NCBI RefSeq assembly: GCF_001907675.1
Contig: NZ_MPNT01000012.1
Span: 1 to 64,000, forward strand
Direction: 5' to 3'
DNA length: 64,000 nucleotides
From: Mycobacterium paraffinicum
Lineage (GTDB): Bacteria; Actinomycetota; Actinomycetes; Mycobacteriales; Mycobacteriaceae
Under the pieces are notes generated by a model. It was not told the DNA's origin. It did no database searches and saw nothing but the letters and a program-made list of their open reading frames with translations. A program made the position numbers and the translations under genes. Of this stretch, positions 57,833 to 64,000 are shown piece after piece. Position 1 is the first letter of the stretch; the number at the start of each line of letters is the position of its first letter.

Positions 57833-59347
57833 TCAACGCTCGACTTCTGACCTTGTCGGTTGCCGGCGTTGAATATCTTTGTCATGCAGGGTGATCAGTT
57901 CGCGCAGGGCGAGCCGGTCGGGCTTGAGCATCGCCGTCAACGGTAACTCATCGACGATCAGCAATTCGTCGGGAGCCTTGTAATCGGCCAGTTCGGCCGC
58001 CACGTGATTTCGCAACTCGGCCAGCGTCGGCGGCGCGGCGGCGTCTGCCGGCACCACGCACGCGACGCCGATCTCTCCGATCACCGGGGCCGAGCGCCCC
58101 ACTACGGCAGCGTGTTTCACGCCGGGGTGTCCGGTGAGCGCCCGCTCAACCTCGCCGGGGTGGACGTTATAGCCGCCCCGGATGTACATGTCACCGCGGC
58201 GACCAACCAGGGTGATATTGCCGTCGTCACCGAGCACGCCGACGTCGCCGGTGCGCAGCCACCCGTCGCACAACACCTCTGCGGTGAGTTGCGGGTTGCG
58301 CCAGTAGGCGCGCATCACGCAGGGGCCGCTCACCTCGACCACGCCGTCGGATCCGATGCGCACGTCCATTCCCGCAGTGGCGCGCCCCACGGTGCGGAAT
58401 TGAACCTCGGGGGCGTCGTCTGGTTCGGTGCCGCTGATGGTCGGGCACTCGGTCATCGCGTACCGCACGACCAGCGGGACCCCGATGCGCTCGGCGACCC
58501 GCCGTACCAGTTCGGGGGGCGCCGGCGCTGTGGCCACCACTCCGATCCGCAAGTGCGGCAATGCATTCGAGGTCACTCCATCGACATCGAGCAGCTTGGC
58601 CCACTGGGTCGGCACCGCGCCCGCCACGGTGACTCGCTCGTCGCGAAGGATGTCGAACATGCCCTGGGCCGACCACGGTGTCGGGGGCACCACCAATGTG
58701 CTGCCCCACACCAACTGATCCCAGAGCTTGAACATGTAGCCAGCGTGAGCGAACGGCGTCGAGGTGAGGCGCCTATCATAGGGCGCGCTCATCACGCCTG
58801 ATGCTGCCGCGCCCGCGGCCAGTCGGTCGGCATCGAAGGCCGCGCCCTTGGGCGTTCCCGTGGTGCCGCTGGTGAAGATCAACGCAACCAGGTCGCGACG
58901 GTTGAGCTCCGCGGCAGGTGGTGCCGATGACGACGTGTCGCTGCACAGAGCATCCCGCGACAGCAGCCGGTGCCCGGTATCGGGTAGCGCGCCGAGCTGC
59001 TCGTCGGCGACGATCAACGCTGGATCAGCTTGCTGCAGAATGGATTCGATCTCTCGAGGACCGAGCCGGGGGTTCAGACCCGCGGTGATGGCGCCGAGCA
59101 TCGCCGCGGCGGCATAACACGTCGCATAGTCGATGCCCGACGGCAGCCACAGCGTGACGACGTCACCCTTGCCGATGCCGAGGTCGGCGAACTGCGATGC
59201 CACACCACGGGCCCGGCCGATCCAGTCCGCGAAGGTGATGCGCCCTCCGGGCTCGACGTAGGCCTCGATGTCGCCGTGGACGGTGGCGGCCATTTCCAAC
59301 ATCATCCGGGTGTCGGCCACATCAGAACTCAGCGGTGCGCTGGCCAC
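57833..59347 (-). CDS. Acyl-CoA synthetase (FadD)
   Basis: A 504-residue adenylate-forming enzyme. P-loop: LIFTSGTTGTPKGAAF; A5: YAMTECPTISG; A7: DGWLRTGDVG; A8: RRGDMYIRGGYNVHPGEVERAL; A10: LPLTAMLKPDRLALREL, in which the lysine appears in MLKPDR instead of the usual SGK.. pattern. It is the last gene of the leftward FadE28/29-like operon and starts at GTG 59347 directly after the thiolase stop. It would activate the acid that the operon degrades. Confidence 0.92.
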   Translation of the reverse strand: MASAPLSSDVADTRMMLEMAATVHGDIEAYVEPGGRITFADWIGRARGVASQFADLGIGKGDVVTLWLPSGIDYATCYAAAAMLGAITAGLNPRLGPREIESILQQADPALIVADEQLGALPDTGHRLLSRDALCSDTSSSAPPAAELNRRDLVALIFTSGTTGTPKGAAFDADRLAAGAAASGVMSAPYDRRLTSTPFAHAGYMFKLWDQLVWGSTLVVPPTPWSAQGMFDILRDERVTVAGAVPTQWAKLLDVDGVTSNALPHLRIGVVATAPAPPELVRRVAERIGVPLVVRYAMTECPTISGTEPDDAPEVQFRTVGRATAGMDVRIGSDGVVEVSGPCVMRAYWRNPQLTAEVLCDGWLRTGDVGVLGDDGNITLVGRRGDMYIRGGYNVHPGEVERALTGHPGVKHAAVVGRSAPVIGEIGVACVVPADAAAPPTLAELRNHVAAELADYKAPDELLIVDELPLTAMLKPDRLALRELITLHDKDIQRRQPTRSEVER

Positions 59348-60499
59348 CTACGGTTCCTCGGCGCCGAGAATCATTGTGCCGCTGGAACAGAACCAGCCGC
59401 CGGTGCCGCTGACGCAGGCGATCCGAGCGTCAGGCACCTGCCGCGGTCCGCATTCACCGCGTAGCTGACGGGCCGCCTCGACCAGCAGGAACAAGCCCCG
59501 CTGACCCGGGTGGCACGCCGACAACCCGCCGCCGTCGGTGTTGGTGGGAAGTTCACCGCCCAACCGCAACGAGCCTTGCTCGATGAATGCGCCGCCCTCG
59601 CCCTTCGGGCAGAAGCCGAGGTCTTCAAGGGTGAGCAGCAACATGTAGGTGAACGCGTCGTAGATTTCGGCGACGTCGACGTCAGACGGAGAGACACCGG
59701 CGCGAGCGAAGGCCAGCGGACCGCTGACCGCGGCAGGGCCGACAGTGAGGTCGTCCCACTGGGACGTCAGCATGTGCGACGTGGTCTCGCCCGAGCCCAG
59801 CACCCATACCGGCTTACTACGCAGATCCTTCGCGCGTTCGGCGCTGACGAGCACGGCGGCGGCGCCCCCGTCACTGCGAATGCAGCAGTGCAGCTTGGTG
59901 AATGGATCGGCGATCATCGGTCCGCCAAGCACATCGTCGATGGTGATCGGGTCTCGGTAGTAGGCGTCGGGGTTGTCGGCCGCGTTGAACCGCGCCGACA
60001 CCGCGACCTCGGCGAGCTGCTCGATCGTGGTGCCGTAGCTGAACATGTGCCGGCGCGCGGCCATAGCGTACTTGGAGATCAGGGTATGCCCGTACGGTGC
60101 CTCCCACTGCAGTGGTCCGCGCGCACCCCAGTTGATGTTGGCGCCCCGCAACCCTTTTCGGAGATCCGAGCGGGCGGTTGAGCCGTAGGTCAGCAGCACC
60201 ACGTCGGCGTGCCCGGTGGCGATGGCGTCGGCCGCGTGGGCGGCCATCACCTCCCACGACGCTCCCCCGACCGCGGTGGAATCGATCCAGCGTGGCCGCA
60301 GCCCGAGATACTCCCCGACATCGACCGGGGGCAGTGTGCCTTGACTGGTGGAGGCCAACCCGTCGACATCGTTGGGTGTCAGACCGGCATCAGCCAGGGC
60401 GCGCCGGCTGGCCTGCGCGATCAGCTCGTAGGGTCCCTTGTCATCGACCCGCCCCACGTCGGACAGGGCGACGCCGGCAATGGCGACGGTGCCGCTCAC
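59348..60499 (-). CDS. Thiolase-like protein (Ltp2-like)
   Basis: A 383-residue thiolase-superfamily protein: VAIAGVALSDVGRVDDKGP, TAVGGASWEVMAAHAADAIATGHADVVLLTYGS, IYDAFTYMLLLTLEDLGFCPKGEGG and PTNTDGGGLSACHPGQRG. It matches the Ltp2 group, which acts with a DUF35 protein (ChsH2) as a retro-aldolase in steroid side-chain cleavage. No DUF35 gene is adjacent here, unlike the thiolase-like genes at 10704 and 51482, so it may use one of the four DUF35 proteins elsewhere in the window. Start GTG 60499 overlaps the upstream FadE stop by four bases. Confidence 0.87.
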   Translation of the reverse strand: MSGTVAIAGVALSDVGRVDDKGPYELIAQASRRALADAGLTPNDVDGLASTSQGTLPPVDVGEYLGLRPRWIDSTAVGGASWEVMAAHAADAIATGHADVVLLTYGSTARSDLRKGLRGANINWGARGPLQWEAPYGHTLISKYAMAARRHMFSYGTTIEQLAEVAVSARFNAADNPDAYYRDPITIDDVLGGPMIADPFTKLHCCIRSDGGAAAVLVSAERAKDLRSKPVWVLGSGETTSHMLTSQWDDLTVGPAAVSGPLAFARAGVSPSDVDVAEIYDAFTYMLLLTLEDLGFCPKGEGGAFIEQGSLRLGGELPTNTDGGGLSACHPGQRGLFLLVEAARQLRGECGPRQVPDARIACVSGTGGWFCSSGTMILGAEEP

Positions 60500-61518
60500 T
60501 GTGCGCGGTCCTGGGCCAACAGCTCGGCCAGCACGTCGGTCGGCTCTCCGAACAAATGCCGAAACACGTGCGCGCGCTTGAGATACAGGTGCATGTCGTT
60601 CTCGAACGTGTAGCCCATCCCGCCGAATACCTGAATGCCCGCGGCGGCATTGTCGACCGCCGCCGAGCCGGCCACTGTGACGGCCGAGAGCACCTGCAGC
60701 AGTGCGTCTGTGCGTCCATCCGCCACCGCGATCGCGGCGAAGAATGTCTGCGCCTGGGCCGCCTCGGCGGCGATCTTCATGTTGACGCAGGCGTGCTTGA
60801 TCGCCTGGTGCACGCCGATGGGTTTGCCGAACTGCTCACGAGTCTTGGCGTGTTCGGTGGCTGACGCCGCGGCGGCCGCGGCCAACCCGGTGAGGTACGC
60901 CGCGGTCAACACCATGGCGCGGCCCCAGATCCATTCGTCGTCGGCAGGCAGCCAGTGCAGCGGTTCCGCGGATTCGACGGTGGCCGTGGATATCCGGGTA
61001 CCCGGGTCGGCGGCGGTCACGGGTGCGAGCGCACCGAAAGAGTCGACGTCGACCAGGGCGGCACCGCTGCGGGCCACCAGCAGAGCATACGAAGCACCCG
61101 CCGGTTCGAACAGATCGAAAGTGCCCTTCACGGGACGGACGTCGCCGTCGCCACGCAATACCGCTAGCGCCACCAAGGACGCCCCCGAGCCGATCCGCTG
61201 CGCCAGCGCCCCGTCCCCGCACCGCGCGGCCACCCGGGCGCCCAACGTGCAGGCCAGGAACGGCCCTGGCGCGAGGCGCTTGCCGAGTTCAACGAACACC
61301 AGTGCCTCGTCGTCGAGGGGCCGCCCGGACCCGCCGGACTCCTCGTCGAGTCCGAGAGTGAGCAGGCCCAATTCGGCGCATTCTCGCCACAGCGAATCGG
61401 GAATCGGCGCCTCGGCATGGCGATTGGCGCGGATCCGTTCGACCGGCATCCGTTCGGCTAGGAATTCCACTGCTGCCGTGATGATTTCAAGCTGCTCAGC
61501 TCCGGGCAGCAGGTTCAT
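60496..61518 (-). CDS. Acyl-CoA dehydrogenase small subunit (FadE28-like)
   Basis: A 340-residue acyl-CoA dehydrogenase with an eroded FAD part: it has AKTREQFGKPIGVHQAIKHACVNMKIAAEAAQAQ and IQVFGGMGYTFENDMHLYLKRAHVFRHLFG but lacks a clear Q/S-EPxAGSD loop. This is the profile of FadE28, which pairs with FadE29 in an alpha2beta2 enzyme (ChsE1-ChsE2) on the three-carbon steroid side chain. The partner is 61538. I choose ATG 61518; the longer frame to 61695 lies inside the partner gene. Lengths (340 and 390) match FadE28/FadE29 closely. Confidence 0.88.
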   Translation of the reverse strand: MNLLPGAEQLEIITAAVEFLAERMPVERIRANRHAEAPIPDSLWRECAELGLLTLGLDEESGGSGRPLDDEALVFVELGKRLAPGPFLACTLGARVAARCGDGALAQRIGSGASLVALAVLRGDGDVRPVKGTFDLFEPAGASYALLVARSGAALVDVDSFGALAPVTAADPGTRISTATVESAEPLHWLPADDEWIWGRAMVLTAAYLTGLAAAAAASATEHAKTREQFGKPIGVHQAIKHACVNMKIAAEAAQAQTFFAAIAVADGRTDALLQVLSAVTVAGSAAVDNAAAGIQVFGGMGYTFENDMHLYLKRAHVFRHLFGEPTDVLAELLAQDRAQ

Positions 61519-61537
61519 GGCCGTCTCCTCAAAGTGG

Positions 61538-62710
61538 TCATCGGGGCAGCCCCAGCACGCGTTCACCGACGATGTTGCGCTGAATCTCCGACGTTCCGCC
61601 GCCGATGGCTTGGGCGAAGCTGTAATAGTAGTAACCGACCCAGCCGTCGACGTCCCAGCGCGACGAATAACGGACCGAGGCCGGACCGACGACATCCATC
61701 GCCAATTTGCCGATTTCCTTGGCTAATTCGGCGTACATCAGCTTCACGATCGAACCACGAGGGCCGGGCGTCTCGGTCTTCATTGCCTCGCAGATATTGG
61801 TGTAGGTGAGCGCCCGCAGCGCTGCCACCGCGGCGCGGGCCCGGGCCAGCCGCCGGGCGATCTCGTCGTCGGCAATGGCGGGTCGGCGGCCGTCCGGTCC
61901 GACGTGGTCGCGGGCATAGTCAATGAGATCCTCAATGATCTTCGCCAGCCGGACCTGGTTGGCGGTGAACGCAGTGCCGCGCTCGAAGGACAGTGTCGCC
62001 ATCGCGACCGACCAGCCGTCACCCACATCACCGACAACGTTGCCCAGCGGGATGCGGACATCGTCGTAGAACACTTCGCAGAATTCCGAACCGCCCTCGA
62101 TGGTTTCGATCGGGCGGACGTCGATGCCCGGCGTGCTCATGTCGCAGATCACCCAGGTGATGCCCTTGTGCTTGCCGCCGGTGTTGTCGGTGCGCACCAG
62201 CAGTTCCTGGTAGTCGGCGATGGTGGCGAAGCTGGTCCACACCTTCTGCCCCGACACCACGAGGTGTTCGCCGTCGATGACCGCCTTGGTCCGCAACGCC
62301 GCCAGGTCCGACCCGGCATCAGGCTCGGAGAAACCCTGACACCAGACCACGTCACCGCCAAGGATTTTCGGTAGGTGGAAAGACTTCTGCTCATCGGTTG
62401 CCCGGGTGATCAGGGTCGGCCCGGCGTGTGAGTTACCGACGAAGCACGCATCGATCCCAGGGAACCCCCGCGCGGCGTATTCCTCGTACCAGATCAACTG
62501 CTGGAGCAGCGTCAGCCCTTTACCGCCGTACTCCGTCGGCCAAGCGATGCCGGCCCAGCCGCCTTCCCATTGTGTGCGCTGCCACGCGAGGTCGTATTCG
62601 CGGATCCCGGCATCGTCGCGCGGCCGTGTCTCGGGCGGCTTGTTCTCGTCGAGCCACGTGCGGACCTGGTCGCGGAACTCGAGCTGGTCAGGCGTGAAGT
62701 CGAGGTCCAT
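61538..62710 (-). CDS. Acyl-CoA dehydrogenase large subunit (FadE29-like)
   Basis: A 390-residue acyl-CoA dehydrogenase with complete FAD loops: QGFSEPDAGSDLAALRTKAV, SGQKVWTSFATIADYQELLVRTD, and IGGGTSEIQRNIVGERVLGLPR. The EGT glutamate is GGT, as in FadE29-type subunits, whose base lies elsewhere. With 60496 it should form an alpha2beta2 enzyme. Start ATG 62710. Motif B lies 15 bases upstream, so the FadE/thiolase/FadD operon begins here, downstream of the aldolase gene. Confidence 0.92.
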   Translation of the reverse strand: MDLDFTPDQLEFRDQVRTWLDENKPPETRPRDDAGIREYDLAWQRTQWEGGWAGIAWPTEYGGKGLTLLQQLIWYEEYAARGFPGIDACFVGNSHAGPTLITRATDEQKSFHLPKILGGDVVWCQGFSEPDAGSDLAALRTKAVIDGEHLVVSGQKVWTSFATIADYQELLVRTDNTGGKHKGITWVICDMSTPGIDVRPIETIEGGSEFCEVFYDDVRIPLGNVVGDVGDGWSVAMATLSFERGTAFTANQVRLAKIIEDLIDYARDHVGPDGRRPAIADDEIARRLARARAAVAALRALTYTNICEAMKTETPGPRGSIVKLMYAELAKEIGKLAMDVVGPASVRYSSRWDVDGWVGYYYYSFAQAIGGGTSEIQRNIVGERVLGLPR

Positions 62711-62725
62711 GGTCCGGAATTCTAG

Positions 62726-62743
62726 GTGACACTATAGTCAGAA
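62726..62743. promoter_or_regulatory. Motif B copy, GTGACACTATAGTCAGAA
   Basis: On the minus strand TTCTGACTATAGTGTCAC, matching the other copies in both half-sites. It lies 15 bases before the FadE29-like start. The overlapping TAGGTGACACTATAG also equals the core of the SP6 phage promoter, which I regard as coincidence. Confidence 0.68.
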
Positions 62744-62755
62744 ACAATGCGTCAG

Positions 62756-63520
62756 TCATCGACCTCGATACCTCGCGGCCAGTTCTTCAGCACCGCGGGC
62801 CAGCAATGCCACGTCCGCTCCCACGAGCACGAAACTCGCGCCGGCCGTCATGTAGCGGCGTGCCAACGGTTCGCTGAACGCATTCACACCGGCGCGCTTA
62901 CGGTGGTTCACGATGGTCGCTAACGCAGCCTCTATGGTGCTCACGATCTCCGGGTGCTCCGGTTGCCCGAGTTTGCCCAGCGAGGCTGCCAGGTCGGCCG
63001 GGCCGATGAATACGGCGTCCACCCCGTCGACGTCGGCGATCTCGCCGAGCTGAGTCAGGCCGGCCACACTCTCGACCTGAACGGTCAACGACACCGTCGC
63101 ATCGGCGGTGACAAGATAGTCAGAAATGCGGTTCCAACGCGATGCCCGGGCCAACGCGCTGCCCACGCCGCGGATTCCCTGCGGTGGGTAGCGGGTGGCG
63201 GCGACGGCCGCGGCCGCGTCGTCAGGCCCGTCGATCATCGGGACGATGATGTTCTGCGCACCGACGTCGAGCAGTTGCTTGATGACTACGGGGTCGGCCG
63301 ACGGCGGGCGCACCAATACGTCGACGTCCGGGTAGCCCGCCAGCACCTGTAGCTGTCCGAGAGTAGTGCGCAGATCATTGGGCGCGTGCTCCTGATCCAG
63401 CAGGAGCCAGTCGATGCCGGACCCCGCGCAAATCTCGGTGATGTAGCCGCTACCCGAGGCCACCCACATGCCGATCCGCGGGTCGCCGTCATCGATGCGC
63501 TGGGTCCACCGATTTGTCAC
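62756..63520 (-). CDS. HpcH/HpaI-type aldolase
   Basis: A 254-residue class II pyruvate aldolase. Family pattern: [103 protein letters not shown] with the metal-binding glutamate and aspartate, then [16 protein letters not shown]. HpaI-type enzymes split 4-hydroxy-2-oxo acids into pyruvate and an aldehyde, the last step of meta-cleavage. Its start overlaps the end of the hydratase gene. A FadE operon with its own motif follows after 45 bases. Confidence 0.91.
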   Translation of the reverse strand: MTNRWTQRIDDGDPRIGMWVASGSGYITEICAGSGIDWLLLDQEHAPNDLRTTLGQLQVLAGYPDVDVLVRPPSADPVVIKQLLDVGAQNIIVPMIDGPDDAAAAVAATRYPPQGIRGVGSALARASRWNRISDYLVTADATVSLTVQVESVAGLTQLGEIADVDGVDAVFIGPADLAASLGKLGQPEHPEIVSTIEAALATIVNHRKRAGVNAFSEPLARRYMTAGASFVLVGADVALLARGAEELAARYRGR

Positions 63521-64000
63521 GACGCCTCCGCGTCGAACGTCACCGAGACCGTGCCCAGGGGACCGTAGTCGGCCACGAAGCTGTCCCCCGGCTCGGCGAA
63601 CACCGGCTTGGTGAACGATCCGGACAGGATGACCTCACCGCGCTCCAGTGAAACCCCGTGCGGAGCAAGCCGATTGGCCAGCCAGGCGACACCGTTACCA
63701 GGATGGTTGAGCACCGCGGCGGCCACCCCGGACTCCTCAATCGTGCCGTTGCGCAGTAGTAGCGCCGCGACCCAGCGCAGGTCGACGTCCAAGGGGCGGA
63801 ATACCCGCCCGCCCAGGACCAGACCCGCGTCCGCGGCGTTGTCGGCGATGGTGTCGACGATGGTGCGCAGGTGGCCGGTGTCCGGGTCCGACATCTGCAC
63901 CCTGGCGTCGAGAATCTCGAGCGCAGGAGTGACGAACTCGGCGGCCCGCAACACGTCGAACAATGTGACGCCAGGTCCGCGCAGCGTTTCGCCCAACACG
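63517..64000 (-). CDS. HpaH-type 2-oxo-alkene-dioate/pentenoate hydratase (partial)
   Basis: The C-terminal 161 residues of a fumarylacetoacetase-fold hydratase, running off the right edge. Motifs: [63 protein letters not shown] and [26 protein letters not shown]. These match HpaH/MhpD-type enzymes, which hydrate 2-oxopent-4-enoates. It overlaps the aldolase start by four bases; hydratase followed by aldolase is the usual meta-cleavage order. The family is about 265 residues long, so roughly 100 N-terminal residues lie outside; the GTG at the edge is internal. Confidence 0.9.
   Translation of the reverse strand, partial: VLGETLRGPGVTLFDVLRAAEFVTPALEILDARVQMSDPDTGHLRTIVDTIADNAADAGLVLGGRVFRPLDVDLRWVAALLLRNGTIEESGVAAAVLNHPGNGVAWLANRLAPHGVSLERGEVILSGSFTKPVFAEPGDSFVADYGPLGTVSVTFDAEAS

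Noticed and set aside
1..64000. tRNA, rRNA, CRISPR arrays, insertion sequences, phage attachment sites
   Set aside because: None seen: no transposase motifs, no regularly spaced direct repeats, no tRNA-like cloverleaf noticed by eye. A proper covariance-model scan was not possible.

Overview
This looks like a chromosomal window from a mycobacterium or close relative (Mycobacterium/Mycolicibacterium type). The evidence is high GC, frequent GTG starts, tightly overlapping ATGA/GTGA operons, a DUF732-type secreted protein, NDMA/mycofactocin-type dehydrogenases, F420/LLM-type oxidoreductases, and a very high density of FadD, FadE, DUF35, thiolase-like, P450 and TetR genes. I see no tRNA, rRNA, insertion sequence, CRISPR array or origin. 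Species cannot be fixed from sequence alone.

Left edge (1-3.9 kb): a two-gene piece of what looks like a defence module (a DUF4297/Cap4-like nuclease protein, then a winged-helix protein that runs off the window in a 4-base overlap), followed by a TetR regulator and a DUF732 secreted protein. This part differs in character from the rest and has two gene-poor gaps.

Region 4-25 kb is a catabolic regulon. Most of its operons carry the same 16-bp inverted repeat, TGACAGT-NN-ACTGTCA, just upstream of the first gene (8.0, 15.0, 17.7, 17.8, 20.1 and 21.9 kb, with a weaker copy at 49.8 kb). A TetR gene at 20206 sits among them. The genes include a fused two-domain FadE, thiolase-like and DUF35 proteins, a nitroreductase, an EthD-like protein, a DUF7064-like protein, an LLM oxidoreductase, a P450, kinase-fold proteins and AveC-like membrane proteins. 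The most unusual feature is a PEP-synthase-like enzyme split into two genes: an ATP-grasp half at 9271-10287 and a phosphohistidine half at 16058-17680, in adjacent operons that share this operator.

Region 24-43 kb and 62.7 kb: a second motif, roughly TTCTGACA-NNN-GTGTCAC, lies 1-28 bp before the start codons of a LigB-type dioxygenase, a CoA transferase, a MaoC pair with a tandem (Mce3R-like) TetR, a Gfo/Idh oxidoreductase, a kinase-fold gene and a FadE operon. Between these are an ALDH/alcohol dehydrogenase/SDR operon, a P450/enoyl-CoA hydratase/DUF35/SDR/NTF2 operon, a frameshifted FadD and an orphan cytochrome-oxidase subunit III/IV pair.

Region 43-64 kb: FAD monooxygenase and TetR divergent around a perfect 8-bp-arm inverted repeat; a P450/hydrolase/dehydrogenase/SDR operon; an amidohydrolase/thiolase/DUF35/SDR operon; a TetR whose probable operator TAATG-N6-CATTA recurs upstream of a fused double CoA transferase; and at the right end FadD, thiolase-like, a FadE28/FadE29-like pair, an HpaI-type aldolase and a truncated HpaH-type hydratase.

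Taken together the window encodes activation (FadD, CoA transferases), hydroxylation (three P450s, FAD monooxygenase), alcohol/aldehyde oxidation (NDMA-type ADH, ALDH, mycofactocin-type SDRs), beta-oxidation, thiolase/aldolase cleavage and a meta-cleavage-type end pathway (LigB, hydratase, aldolase). The parts resemble steroid side-chain catabolism, but no ring-degradation set is present, so the substrate is unknown; an alicyclic, terpenoid or steroid-like acid is my inference.
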